Below, piece after piece: positions 36,686 to 50,160 of a stretch of 64,000 nt of DNA. Positions within the stretch are counted from its first letter, which is position 1; each line of letters starts with the position of its first letter. Source of the stretch: Callipepla californica brunnescens (Eukaryota; Chordata; Aves; Galliformes; Odontophoridae); assembly GCA_023055505.1 (NCBI GenBank), contig JALIRH010000002.1:25612437-25676436 (forward strand), in the 5' to 3' direction. A program made the position numbers and the translations under genes. The notes beneath the pieces were generated by a model that did no database searches, was not told where the DNA came from, and saw nothing but the letters and a program-made list of their open reading frames with translations.

Positions 36686-38423
36686 TAGCTATGTGGATGT
36701 TTGCTTAAAGTATACCTGAAACCTAAATATTGAACTAGGCATAAACCCTTCTTTAATAAGGCATTTTTGGAATCATTCGGAGACAATATTTTATTCCTTT
36801 ATATTTGTCTAAAGGAAAGTAATAGATTACAGTAGAATGCCTTAACACAGATGAAAATATCTAAAACTTGTTTAATAATCATTTTGAGTGAACCCAGATG
36901 AAACTTAAAACGGTTTTGTTAATGGAGATGGGACTAAACCCATTATAAGCACTGCTGAAAGAATTACAACATATGTGGTTTTCTACCAAATCTCTCATTA
37001 TTTTTCTGTGGTAAGAGTTGAAAATGGTCTATCTCAGTTTCCACTGGAGAAAAATCAATTTCAGTGGTAGCTGAGTCCCACACAAATTTCTGACAAACTT
37101 TGTCATCACTCAGTCATATTTTCAGTATACCATCTCAATATTTTTCACAAATTCTCAGTATTTTCTAATATCCTTGTACTGAGATTGCTTCAGTCTCTCA
37201 GATTTTCCTTTCATCACTTCCATTTTTCCTGTCTTTGTTAAGATCAGACACACAGTTTGAAGATCCTTACTGTTACGGAATCACTGGGAAAATCAGAATG
37301 CTAACAGGACACAAGAAAAGGAAGGAGCCTAAATAAATAAATAAATCCTGTTGCAATTAAGAAAGAATCAGAAAGACACAAGGAGAAAGAGAAAGAAAGG
37401 AAAGGAAAGCAGAAGAAAGGCAGTAAAGCCAAATAATGATACTTGGTAGAATCAGATTTGAGATCTGAACCTGCAGAGACCATCAAGCTTAATTTTCTGG
37501 ATTGCAGGAGAGTGAAATCTGACAGGATATTGTTCACTGCCAGAAGAGTAGTATCCAGTTCCAGGAACCAGAAAAGACAGCAGGAAACATGCTATGTGGC
37601 CAAAAGTGACTCAAATCCTCTGAGAAGCATAGATTTCCAAAGATAATTTTGATCAAATCTGCACAGATAGAAGAGTCTTATGCCAGGGATGTTCCTGGAA
37701 ATATCTCAGAAGATGCACAGAGAGGCCAACAATGACAGGGAGCAGAAATTTCTGGTGGCAATATTTAGTGGTCAAAGAAGTGTCTGCAAAGAGAACAATC
37801 AGTTTTATCAAATAGCTTCTCCCGACAAAAAGTGAGAGTAGAACAGAAGGAAAAGAAATATCTGCTATACTTGACAAAAGAAACAAGAGAGGAAATATGA
37901 GGAAAGAGCCCTAAGAATTCAGGGGGAAAAAGATCAAAATTTGAGTAGCTGATCTCACAGTCTTTTGGCAGACCATCTATTATTATTTTTAATGAGATCT
38001 TTCTGCTGCTTACTCATTGACACTGACCAATGCTATTTATTGAAAATGTCAACTGAATATTAATCCAATTGCCACTGAAAGAGTGAGCATACTTTTTTTG
38101 ACACATATTTTAATTATAACTATATTAAAGGTTGCCTACAGGCATACTGCATAGTTGAACAGTCACCATTTATAGACGAATTTTCCAATTTTCTGTGGAA
38201 CTTTTATTTCCCATTTAGGACTGAGGTCTGAAATACTGCTGTTAGCTTTAACATTTAATCTCTTTAATAAATTTCAGTTTGGCTTTGGGCCAGACTAAAG
38301 CAAAATTACTTTGGCAAACTACTCCAACAACCTACTTAATGTGTCTTGCCCTTGTTATTAGTACTTCTGGACATATCTGTAGGGAATCAACAACTTCAAT
38401 TTAGAAATGAAGCCAACATAAAT

Positions 38424-38485
38424 TTTCACCAGTCCTATTTCTTGGTAGAATTTATTCACCTAGCCTATTTCTCAGTAGAACTTAC
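38424..38485 (+). repeat. 30-bp imperfect tandem duplication
   Basis: TTCACC…CCTATTTCT…GTAGAA occurs twice in tandem, with a few substitutions. Confidence 0.85.
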
Positions 38486-39815
38486 TTTTCTGAGAATGTG
38501 GGGAAAAGAAAAAATCTAGGTATTTTAATAAATTTCCTGTGCAATTTTTCAGACTTAGCATCCTGGTTTTTCACTTTTAGTATATTAATTTGAAACAAAC
38601 CCATCAGAAATAGCAGTGTTCTATGAAAGCTGCATTTCTTGACAGTTTCAAATCAAAGGAAACGTGGTATTAAGATTTTACTGGCACAGTAAATTGAATT
38701 TCTCAACGTTTTTCTTTTTTTATGGAATATGTTCAGGCACCGGAGAAGTAGATGTGACCACAGGTGATGATTTCATCCAACAGCTCCTCACTGTTTGTTG
38801 CCAGAAGTCACCGCTGCTTTTTTTTGCTTCTTATACAAAGCTTACATCACACCACCAGGCTCTCTGCCTATCCCTTGGGTTCACCACTGTCTCTGCATTC
38901 TCTCTCCTTCAAGTATTACTTCAGTGTCATTTAACCTAGCCAGAAAGATCTGAATCTGCGAAAGTCAGGTCTGGCACAAATTCACACAGCTTTTCAGCTG
39001 TACCTGTATGCCATTTGAGGAAGGAGAATTCTATAAATTCTCTTCTAAAACTGTATATAGCACACTCCTGAGAAACATCTATCCAGCTTCTCTTTTAAAA
39101 AGATTAAATGGCAGAAGATACCAAGATACCACAACCTTTTCAATGAATTTATTTCAATACATATGTTTGTTTAGTATTTAGTATGTTAGTATTTATGTAT
39201 TTAAATCACTTAAATTTATTTCAATTAAATAAATTTGTATTTACCATTTCTTAGGGTATAACCTATAGTTTATTTGCATCAAATTAAAACTACATGTCCA
39301 AAACTCGAGCATACAGAAAAAAAAATTCACTTTCATATGTTCCCCAGCTACATTTTCAAAATATTTAGCATTCTTTCTTGTCGTGTTCTTCAGAATGAAC
39401 AGTCACATTCTTCTGTTTCTTCACACATAGGTTCCTGAGACTGAGGTTGTTGTTTCTGCTATACTTCACACCAAGGCCGTTGGGCCCAGCATGTTACGTC
39501 TATAATGTGTTAAGACATATTTCCTGAATATCTGCCTGCACAATGGAAGTCTGAATAACGTGGTCAGCATGATCATTTGCATCATGATAACAGATTATAA
39601 CAATGAAACTTTGTGTTTTACATAAATCATCATGATCTCTTTGATGAGTACTCTGAAAAACATTCTATTATCTCCACTTCTACATTATCAGCTATCCCTT
39701 AAGCACTGGCACAGGTCAGGTGTGAATTCAGGGAAATAACAGCTTTTGCTTAAAGTAATATTCATATTATCCTGGGCTAGCTAGTCTGTCTTGTTATCAC
39801 TTCTATCACCCTTAG

Positions 39816-39841
39816 GATTCAGTGTTGCTGAACACTGAATC
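39816..39841. other. perfect 11-bp stem hairpin, 4-nt loop
   Basis: GATTCAGTGTT and its exact reverse complement AACACTGAATC flank GCTG. No T-run or repeat context was seen. Confidence 0.9.
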
Positions 39842-42800
39842 AGGCTTCAGATATTGGTTTACCAAGGAAGAGTCTTTCCGCAGGTCTTGAACGTAGCATT
39901 TTTGTTAGGCCCTAATGTTACTGGGTAAGAGGTAGCATATACTAATCCTAGGCCTAGGCCGTTAGAAATATCTACATGGGATGTGGATTACTTCATTATT
40001 AACTTTCTCCTTGAATACTACCAAGAACATAAGGAAGATGAATCAGAGGACACAGGAGGAATGGTAGTGTAGTGCTTGTCGATACACAAGGTGAGACTTA
40101 AGGGAAAAGGAGTTTCCATTAGTCAGCAGCCTATATATATATAGTTGGTGATTGTGGAAGCACAGTTTGTCAAAAAGAAAGGAAATGAGTCATTTTGAGT
40201 ATAATAAGTGACCAATAAGTATAATAAGTGCCTTCTTTATAAGTCTGAAGCTCAAAGAAATATCTTGGTATATATCTTAGTTCTGAGAATTTCTAAACAA
40301 AACTGCAGTCACTAACTTGCACCTCTTTGTACTGAATTACATATTTCCCTGAAGAGTCAGAAACTTTTTTTCACCAATGCTGTAGAAAAAGATCACAGTG
40401 ACCTGATGGAGTTTGTTGTGTCTCCACAAGAGGAGGGCGAAGATTTCCCACTCATACCCTCAATCTATTCACTACTTTTTTTGAATATCCTCAGGCTTGT
40501 CAGAAGTGGGGGAAAAAGTTAAAAAGTATGCGACATATTATTTTTATTTAAAATGTACTTAAAAATCTGATAAGGCACGAAGTAGAAAATTTGTTAAAGT
40601 GTTTTAAAAATAAACAAGAATTTCCACTGTAGCATCAATGAAAATATTGTAGGTATAAGAAATTCAATTAAAGCTGATGTGCACTCTAGAGTAAACACAG
40701 TGTTCACTTTAAATTTTATGTAATTAAATGTTCCAGAGGCAGAAAAAGATGAAAGAAAATTAAAAAAAAAATTAAAAGAATACAAAACAAAGCGACTTGA
40801 TTTCTTTGCTCTACAAAGAAAGATAACTGAGAAAACAAGTGCCCTATTTTAATAAATATGAAGGACTACAAAAGGATTTTGCACAGTATCTGATTGAGCT
40901 TTCAGTATCATTATTGTACATTTGATAGAAAGAGTAAAAGCTAAGATTTAATTTGCTCCCTATTAACAAAATAACAGAGCAACTAGATCAGTGGTAAAAA
41001 TAAAATGCGTAATCCAATTACATTCTGCTTAATATCTTTACGTATCTGTGGCACATAGTGAAAAGTTTGTTTTAGGACATAGAGAAAAGGTTGATGTCTC
41101 ATCATGGTAAGACACATTTAAATTTAACAAGCTAACTAGAGTCATCATACTATGTAACTATTGTATTACTAAATATTAAAGGTTGGGCAGATTAGAGTCA
41201 CTGGTACTTAGGGCATCCTAGCTTTCCTTTCAACCCATGTTCCCATATTTTAGCTTTTTCCATTAGCTCAGCAAACTTCATGCATAAGTGAGCTGCAGAG
41301 CTTTCAAACTGATGTACAAGAAGAAGAATTACAGCAGGAGAGTAGCCAGAATGTAAAATAGTACTGTTTGAGAGCTAATATGGTAGTGCGTCTGCTGTCA
41401 GAATGCATTAATAACATGATGTTGATTGATACATTGCACGATATAACAGTAATGAAAAATAGAAAAAAATCAGCATTGTTGTCTGTAGGAAAATAAAATA
41501 CAAAGATAAACTATATTTTGAAGCAGCATTTTCATGGTATAACAAACCTTTGGATTTAGGCATTTTTGCAAGCAGTAACTGAAACTTTGAACTGCTCTTT
41601 TGTATACTTCTCTGAAGATGTAAACATTGTAGAATCTTAAATCTTCTTGCAAAACTTCAATTGTTGCAAGATAACAAATGATAGCTTTGCGCCATTAGCC
41701 AGAGTGGGAAACATACACAGAAGTGGCACAGACTTTGAGGCAGCATGGTCATATTACCTGCTTCAGCTTCTCTGTAATGACCTGATCAAGATAACATCCA
41801 GGTAGTGGCTCAGCCAGGACAGCATAGAATTTACTGCTAGCTGCAAAGCAGACTGTAGGTTAGGTAAAGCTACTGCAAGCTAAGCATCTGTCTTGGCTCA
41901 TCTGCTGTCAGTGCCAATGTTAGAGTGCTAGGAAGAAAGGGTGCAACTGAAGTTAGACATACATCACCTAGGAATATGCCACATATGTTATTGTAAACTC
42001 AAAGTGTTGATGAAAATAATAACCTTTACTGCATTTTTCAAATTTACAATCACAGACAAAATGTTTCTTTGTTCCCAGCAAACCGTAGCAGATATTGATG
42101 AAGAACTCATTTAAAATTGTGTTCCCATGAGCACACAGTTAAAGTATCTGTAGCTTTGCGAAAACATTAAGATATCTCTAGATCTTCAGTGTCTTAGGGC
42201 CTGAGTACTGGATCTAAAAAGCTGATCTATTCTGCCTTAAGTTCACTCTGCCCAGAGGATATTTTCATGACACAAATTAAAGTGGAATACTTTTCTACAT
42301 AGCCAGCATCTCAATGCAGTTTACTTGAAACTTTTGAAAAAAGTAAGGGATGAAACTCAAAGTATGCTTATTGAATTACAATTTCTGAGTAACATATTAC
42401 CCAGGTGTTTTGGACAAGATAGTGAAAGGGTAAATCAGGAAATGTGACACACTGCTTTCCATTAACCCCCTGGCACTGGCAATTTGAAGCTCCCCTTACT
42501 AAAGGCTAATCCATTTTGCTGTAGTGCTTAGCATTTTAAAATCTCAGGCTCCTTGTGTCAAAATATTTATATGCTTTAATGTATTAGAAAGGCAGGTAGG
42601 AGTTTTGATCCCGTTGCTATTTTACACTTTATCATACCCAATCCCAACAAACACCAACACAAAGCCTACCTAATGAAAAATATAGATCCTTCGTTTACAA
42701 GAATGAACAGTTTCAGCCTATTTTAAGACAAACTCTTTTGTACAATCTCCAAAATTCTGTAAGAAATTCTAAGTACTAATAGCAAAGCTAAAGTTTAATT

Positions 42801-44608
42801 CACCTAGGTTATACGTAACACTAATAATGATGTCACTTGTGAAAATGGGGTATCATTATTGCTTGGAAAAGCTTAGTCATAGCAGAAGACGCCTACTTAT
42901 TCCTTATTTCTACTTATTCCTTGCTGAAAATGCAATTTTGTGACATTCCACTGTGACATTTTACAATATGTATTCTTTTCATTAATGAAATATATATGTT
43001 GACTTTGAAATGAAATCACCAGTTAGGAAAATGTCTATTAGTTGAGTCAGTCCAGAAGGTCTTATATTTTATTTTCATTCCTGTTTTTTCTGAAAGGAAG
43101 AAAGGAAGACAATAATTTGAATATCATTTGTATTGTCATGCCCTTTCACACCCCAACAAGCAGAATAAGGAAATGTAGGGAAATAGGGAACAGTCTCTAT
43201 TAGGAAAACAAAGCTAATGATTCAAAGATACCCCCTACAATTTAGATTACATTACCCTTGGCACCAAACTACCATTACTCTTTCCCATACAAGTGAAAAT
43301 CATATGAGCACATGGAGTTGATGTAAGTTTTCTGCAGAGTGACTATCTCAGCAAGCTAGACTGTGATGATTTTCATTTATTTTTTTGGATTGGATGTTTT
43401 AACATCTCTCACTTAAGCTTTTGAAAATCTTGTATCACTGAAAATTCCCAAGTTAATAAGGATGACAATCATCTGCTTAGGATGAAGCTGTTCTTATGAT
43501 GAATTTCTACTGCAGCCTGCAGAAATGACATTAATTATTAGAAAACGGAGGTGTCATTTGAGTCACTGATGTGGCAAGCAGATGCTGCCTTCAAGTGATT
43601 TCGTTCATTCTTGGAGCTGCAAAAGAGTTTGCTTGTATTTCTTTTGCCTTGAAGTCTCACATCTAATTCCCACCTGCCAGGTAACATCTGTATGACGTAC
43701 AGGTAGAGTCAAAGGCAACAGGAGCTTCTTTGATTATGTCTACAAAGTCTGTAACATTCAAGCTCATCTTCACTGAAAGGAATGTGGTATTGGTATCTAC
43801 ACCACTGAGACACTGTTCCGCTACATGCAGAACATACCTTAGGAGAAGACAATTTTATAGTGCTGTCAGCATTCTTGAGTATAATTCACACACTCGCCCT
43901 TACAAAGTACAAGATTTCAGTGCTTTCTGAGAAGCCTGAAAAAGGTTTCATACTTAAGTACTTGAAATAATTCCAAGGAATTTTTGTATAAGTGCACATT
44001 GCGTGTACCTACTCCTTTATATCTTTGGAAAGAAGCAGAAATACTGGATAGCAATTTGCATCTTCAAAATGCACTCAAAGGATTACAGTTTTATCTGGCG
44101 ATAGTGAATAAATTTACTCAACAAACAGAGAATGAAAAATAAAATATTCCCGTGTGCCACAGGCTTTATGAAACAATCCTCCCAAAGGGTTCCAACATGA
44201 CGAAAACAGCTCAGCTTTACACTTTCAGATTTCCAAAGTAGCAAAACTATGTGTCTGAGCACATAACTGGGAATCCACATTTCAGGAAACCCATAACAAG
44301 ATCTGTAAAACCTACTCTGTAAGCAAGAGCAAATCTAATGCTCTTTGACATCAAATTGCAAACGTAAGATGGTATGATGTTTTTATAGTGTACCTTATAT
44401 TGAATTTACAAGCCAAGTCAACTTATTGTAAACAGAAGGGACAACTGGAAAAGTGGAAAGGATCAAAGGACAAAATAAGTAATAGCACAATAAAAAAGTC
44501 TGTGTCCTGAATATCTCTGAAATCTACAGACCAGACTAAAACTTGAACAGAAGGCACAGATACTGTATATACTGATTATTATATTATACCGAATACACTA
44601 GCCCATAC

Positions 44609-44637
44609 AATAAGAGGTGCAGTGTGCACCTCTTATT
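44609..44637. other. perfect 13-bp stem hairpin, 3-nt loop
   Basis: AATAAGAGGTGCA is followed by GTG and then its exact reverse complement TGCACCTCTTATT. With a one-base bulge the pairing extends by two more base pairs. It is not part of any repeat I recognise. Confidence 0.95.
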
Positions 44638-46294
44638 TGTGCAGCCACAAAATAAAATGCAATATAGCAGGAAAGTATTTAAAATATATTACATCTATGG
44701 ATGCATGTTTCGTTTCTTTTTATAGCGTTTTACATTATATATTGGATTAAAGGAATGAGTAATGTAGTAAACTCCAAGGGAAATAAAGTTAGTGCAAATG
44801 TAATTAATCAAGCCAAAATTACAATTTTCCTTACATAAACAGAGGAGTAAAATTGCATATTTTTGAAGTCCATTGCACTGAAATGTCAGAAGTTGTTCCT
44901 TGACACTTTTAAATCCTAGGGTAACATTGAGGAATTGACTAGCATGATATCAAGAACAGAATTAAAATCAGATGAAAAATTTACAGTTTTCATAAGAGTT
45001 TGAAGGCAGGATAATTTAAATTTGATAAATGATTTTATTTGAGCGTACAGTTTTGACCAAAGCCAAACTAGAATCCTTTCTTTTCCAATTACATAAATAT
45101 GTGTATATTGGATATGTGTGGTCTTTCACTAAATATAGGAATTTTTTACACTTTCAATCTAAATTCATGTCAGTGTACCAGTATGTCAGATAATGGAAAA
45201 AAATACTTGGATGAATTTGTCTTCATTAGTATGAAAGTTTGACCTTTCTAAATATTGTTATGCTTATTATGGAGTGAAAGGTTGTCTAAGCTCTTTCTTT
45301 AAAAACATTCATTTTCTTACTGTGTCATTTTAGAAGGTCTTCATTTTGGTTCATTACACTGTGTGTGTCATACAGGCAGACAAATATTTGGAGAACTGCC
45401 AACAAAACGTGCCAATTAATATACAGTTCTAAGTAAATTACAAATTTACTTCAGTTCCAGTTTGTTATTCCCTAAAATCTATAATGCGATGTTATCGTGT
45501 TGTTACGCTGTGTTATAATTCTGTAAATAGCAAGTATACTGAATGTAAATAATATCTTTTTAAAGTGGCCTATTTTTTGTCCCGTATGTATTTTCAGTTT
45601 TCAATCATTAAAGAGTCCACATGTATGCCTCTCTATGCATAAGACAATTAAGCACAAGTACACTTTTAAAAATTTCTGAAACTGAAAAGGCACAACTGCA
45701 TTCAACTGTAGCGATTCTAAATCCTTATGATCCATTCTTGTTTTCCTCGAGCACTTTAAAAACTTAGTTGGCCAGAAATAAAATAATTGCAAGCTTCATC
45801 TAGTCCTTCCTATATTTTATTTCTATGCTTTTAACTACATTAAGCATGCGGCTTATTCCTCACTGCATATGAAATCCCTTTAATATAAATCCTTTAAAAT
45901 AAGGTCTCTAGTATCAGCACTTAGCAAAAGGTCTCTTATAAATAATTCATTTTTCCCTTCTTTGACATCTACTATTAATTTACCATAAATCCCCTTTTTC
46001 CCCAAATTAACAAACAAAACACTCTACTTTACATTCCGCTTGAACATAGTGTTGGGGGGAGATATGCAATACAGTAGGCATACGATAGTCATTGTAATAG
46101 AAAGTTATTTAACCCCAGTGTCTGCTGGAAAAGAACATTTTTAAAAAGTTCTATTGACTATAATGGGAAAACAAAAGGTTAGCTAATAAAGTGGAAGACG
46201 TATATTATTTGAGTTTTTCAATTAGGAAACCAAGAATTTCTTGCAAGCCATTTTTATCAAGTGACGTTTACTAAGAGATATGTGGAAAAAAAAG

Positions 46295-46870
46295 TGTAGA
46301 ATTGCCAACGGTCTACCGGGCTGGATCGGCCCGGTTCCATGACGATTGGTGTGGGGGACCCACGGACCCAAGCCCCAGGAAAGGGGAAAGGAAAAGGGAA
46401 AAGGGAGATGGGCCTAGAAACAAAACAGCGGCAACAATCTGAGGAGGAAAGCTAATTTACTAAACAAGATATCAGAAAAGTAAAATAACACAATATAATA
46501 CAATATAATTGGAATTGAGGCTAATGAATCAAACAAAATGAGCAAGAGAGAGTGTCCGATAAACCAAAGGCCTTACGCTAACGCTGAAGGCAAAACGGCA
46601 GCGAGCACCCACTGCTGAGTCGATCCCAAAGGAAACAGAGTGTCCCGTGACCACAGAGAGTTTTTATCTGTTCCCTCTGAGCGGAAAACACGTAAAAATA
46701 CAAAGCATTGCAAAGTCCTCTGGGGAATGTAGTTCTGCTTCTCTTCTGAGACAAGTATACCTGGAATTATCAATGATCCATGGGGCTGGAGTGTTAACTC
46801 TCCAACTCTTAATGGACTACATGATGTTATGATGTGGAATACCAGTATCAAAAATCATAAAACCATGACA
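46295..46870 (-). mobile_element. solo LTR of an endogenous retrovirus, minus strand
   Basis: The 576-bp unit begins TGTAGAATTG and ends CCATGACA on the plus strand, so its ends are TG and CA. Read on the minus strand it has a U3-like region, a TATA-like GATAAAAACTCTC near 46658, then an AGTAAATTAG stretch that could serve as a poly(A) signal, and a GC-richer end with purine G-runs. The last about 170 bp recur at 53000-53162. No internal retroviral genes flank it, so it is a solo LTR. No convincing target duplication was found. The family is not named from sequence alone; an avian ERV (class III/ERVL-like) is a guess. Several open frames here are shadows. Confidence 0.75.
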
Positions 46871-48126
46871 AGAATATAAGAGAAACATAATAGAAATGGT
46901 TAGCCTTCCTGTAACACTGCCATGAGACTGAATTAAAATTTTCCAGAACTTTAATATATTTGAGAGCCTCTTACTTCATTAAATACTGCTTATCTCAGGA
47001 CTTCCTTGAAAACTGACATATTTTGAAACAGTTGCTCAGCTTTACAGTCCAGAAATAAAATATTCACTTTGAGAAAACTGGAGACTGCATGGCCAAACCT
47101 GAGCATTCTTTTCACAGACTTTCATTAATTTCTTGATTGGTGTGACTGAGACAGGCTCTGACTTACTCAATTCTGGAAAAAAATAGGTATTCATGAGAAC
47201 CATCACAGTATGTGTGTGAAACACCAAAGTATGTGGCACACCAAGGCAATGACACAAGCCTGCCTGATGTGGTACAAATTTTTCCAGGAGATCAGAAACA
47301 TGGTCCTGATACTGCTGGATCTAAGAGACCACTGCAGCTTTTGAAGCACGAGAGAACAGATGGGAGAAAAAAAAAACCCAAGGAGCTGGGAAGTTGCAAG
47401 CACGTTTGGGAAGCAGGGGGAAACGTCAATATAGGTTATGGAAAAGAGAACATATAAAGGCAGAGGACAAACCAAGGGTCTCACACAGCATGCAGGGAAA
47501 TAAGAAACAGCACTGTTCTAAAGTCTTCCAGCCTATATAATTGTGATAAAAATAGGCAGGAAGAGCAGCCAAGGACCAATAGGCTGAAGATCATCAATAC
47601 AGTGAATAACTGAGTTCATTGCAGAATCTTTTGCAAACACTCAATGCACGGTTTACCAAACAGACCATTTCTGATGAGAACATATTAGTAGGCATCAGCA
47701 GCTGCTTGCACTAAGCTTGTTATTTTTTCCTCACAACATTATGATGAGTTCTGCTTTTGCCAGTTTGATCACAAAATTCCAAATAGATTCTTCTAAAAAA
47801 AGTAATATCCAGCTTTGGCAACAGTTCATTTAGCTCATGCCTGCTATGTGCTATATCAAATCTGCTTCAGTACATTTTAATTTTAGACTTTGTTGCACTT
47901 TTATTTTTTCTTTGAAGATATCAATTTCTCTCCCTTTCAGTTCCAGTAATTTTCAGTTACACCAACTTTTTTGAAACAGTGGAAAAGAGATTATTCCTTC
48001 ACTGATGCATTTTTTAGCAGCTTCGAAGACCAAAGTCAAAGAAAATTCAGAGGAGGACTTTTAAGTAGTGCAGGACTATTACAACAGCAGTGATCTATAA
48101 GAATCATCAGTCTCATAAAAGACTAC
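46871..48126. other. unique sequence with one candidate exon
   Basis: It contains 47042-47172 (-), listed separately, and a purine-rich stretch near 47340-47400. There is nothing else. Confidence 0.5.
47042..47172 (-). CDS. candidate coding exon (terminal, or internal 74 nt)
   Basis: On the minus strand a strong acceptor (ACCTATTTTTTTCCAG) precedes a frame of 42 codons ending at 47042. The first part, LSKSEPVSVTPIKKLMKV then CEKNAQ, is charged and protein-like. A GCTCAG/GTTTGG donor-like site ends that part at 47099, making a 74-nt exon of phase 1 to 0. If the donor is unused the frame runs on to a stop. No protein family is recognised, and partner exons are unknown. Confidence 0.25.
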
Positions 48127-48148
48127 TTTTTTTTTTTTTTTTTTTTTT
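48127..48148 (+). repeat. poly-T run (22)
   Basis: Twenty-two consecutive T residues. Confidence 0.95.
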
Positions 48149-49881
48149 AAGGAAAGTGAGAGGCATATGTACTTAATTGACACTGGATTTTGACTTAGCT
48201 ATATTTCCAAATGTTGGAGTTGCTCAACAAGGAAGGGGCACAACGCAGTTTAAACACTTTCCATTATGCTGTAAATGCGCTATGAAATTTTCCTCATTGA
48301 TCTTTCCTCAACTTCTTCGCCAAATACAGCAGCAAGCTAGATCAGGTCCACTCTGCATTGCTGCTCCATATAGATCTATCCAATCTAACTTTTAACAGAT
48401 TTACGCTAGCATAGTTCTTCAACCCGGCCATCACACAATGATAACGCGCCTACAAGGAGATATTACAGTACCTAATAAAGTATTTAATGTGTACTTGCAT
48501 GGCATTGTTTTGTATATATGTGCTCTGTGAGATTCCTGGATCTGGCAGTTACATAAATAAGTTTGCTTTTAGCATCACATCATACACACAAAGAAATTAC
48601 TTTTCCTCTTTTCACAATTTTATATCACATCCATATGTAGTCTGTCTTAATAATCAAACACTCCCTTTAGTACTTATATCTGTTGTTCAGCATTTAATCA
48701 TTTTCTGCATTCTTCACAGGCTGGAAATAAGTCAGTGGAGTCTTTGCATCAAGCATGATGTAGGTCTCAGTTCAGACTGGCAGTTCATGTCCTTTAATTG
48801 TACACATAATGAACAATAATAATAGGCAGCAAGACTTCATGTTTACACAGAGTTACAACATGAGATTTTGATTGGAAAAAAAAAAGTAATGACACTTTCT
48901 TGAGATTTTTGACATGAGATGACATTCTACCCATCAAACACTTTTAGCTTGTGTTATTATGTCAACTGTTTACTCAGAAATTTTAAACATTTATTTTAAA
49001 GCAAAAACAAACGGCATTTTTACAGGCAAAGGACCGGAGACTTGCATAAAAAGTAAAATGCTGTAGCAGAGAGGGTAACGCAAATTGAAAGCAAATTCAA
49101 ATTTTCAGATTCAAAACACATTAAGAACAGAGGGAAGTGGACAAGTATAAAACGTGCATTTGATTTAACTGACATTGCTCTTTAATCTAAAGAAACTGTA
49201 CAGCATTTTAAGGTAGTAATATAAATTCCACAGCACGCAATCCCCATGACAGCTTCAATAAGAAATAACCAGATGACATCTCAGAGTAACAACTACTCCC
49301 ATGCTCAGACATTAAATAAGGATATTCCTTTGCTGCATTCCACCATGCAGGGTGTATGTCCTCAGGCCAGCCATAAATATCAGTGCACGAGTGCCAAAAT
49401 CAGCCAAGCAGCCTGAAACATCATATGATGCTCAGTTCTACTGTGCTTAGTCTGCTGTGGGATTGCAAGTTCACTTACAGCCTCATCACACACAGAATAC
49501 GGACATTATTTATTGAAATACATATTTTTCCACACTTAATTGCACAAGCAAAACACAGTTCCTCTTCAGTTGTTTGGGTATGATGAAATATACGATGAAA
49601 ATGTATGGTATTTTCCAAAACAAACATTTTAGTTCTTTAATTTAAACAGAATATGGGCATGGGGTGTTCTAGACTTTATCATTGGCATTTTTTCATACCA
49701 ACATTATGACACAAAGTATCATTTATGTTTTGCTGCATTCATATCTAAAATTAGGCAGTGTTCCATGTTAAAATGAAATGAAGATTGCCATTTCATTTCC
49801 AAATGCCAATTCAAAAGCAAACGATTCGTTTTGATATTTCATGTTGAGACAATCTATGTTTTCATTGGATTTGATATTCAC
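48149..49881. other. AT-rich unique sequence
   Basis: It contains an inverted repeat at 49771-49798 (10-bp perfect arms AAATGAAATG / CATTTCATTT, 8-nt loop). A 110-codon frame at 48487-48819 (+) has no supporting signals. Confidence 0.5.
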
Positions 49882-49948
49882 ACAATTAGAGAGTTATAAG
49901 GGTTGGAAGGGACCTCTAGAGTTCACCAAGTCCAACCCCCTCCTGCAA
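49882..49948 (-). mobile_element. CR1 3' terminus stub, minus strand
   Basis: ACAATTAGAGAGTTATAAGG, then GTTGGAAGGGACCTCTAGAG, then CCAAGTCCAACCCCC. It is about 65 bp long. Confidence 0.92.
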
Positions 49949-50039
49949 AACTTTTCATTTCATCAAAATACACTTCAATAGAAAAATCTTCAGCACAAAA
50001 GACCAACCAAATATCTACAGTGACATCAATGAACTGCTA
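49949..50039. other. short unique interval
   Basis: Nothing was seen. Confidence 0.6.
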
Positions 50040-50160
50040 CTGATCTAATGAACCACCACGGTAACGCATTAATAAACGGCTCTGTAGTTGATTAGCCAGG
50101 GTCATTACAGAGCCTTTACAATTTGGCTAATTAGTCAGCCAATGTTTTTACGGATATCAG
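50040..50160. promoter_or_regulatory. putative conserved regulatory element with two stem-loops
   Basis: A stretch dense in homeodomain-type TAAT/ATTA cores. A 9-bp perfect inverted repeat (GGCTCTGTA at 50078-50086, TACAGAGCC at 50106-50114) encloses GATTAGCC. A second short one (TTGGCT / AGCCAA, 50123-50142) encloses AATTAG. It contains several CpGs and lacks repeat signatures. Regulatory function is inferred from motif density only. Confidence 0.3.

Larger units (their letters stand above)
36686..46294. other. long AT-rich unique region
   Basis: No transposon was recognised in about 9.6 kb. It holds the duplication at 38424-38485, two perfect hairpins (39816-39841 and 44609-44637), and purine-rich sequence near 37370-37430. 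No gene is supported. Confidence 0.5.

Noticed and set aside
38737..38939. 67-codon plus-strand frame after an acceptor-like TTCAG
   Set aside because: Frame crosses a T-rich run and lacks a poly(A) signal; no family likeness.
44609..44637. microRNA precursor at the 13-bp hairpin
   Set aside because: The stem is too short and flanks do not extend the pairing to the usual 22 bp or more.
46573..46851. 92-codon minus-strand frame
   Set aside because: It lies wholly inside the solo LTR, which has no coding role expected there.
48487..48819. 110-codon plus-strand frame
   Set aside because: No acceptor, donor, composition shift or domain.
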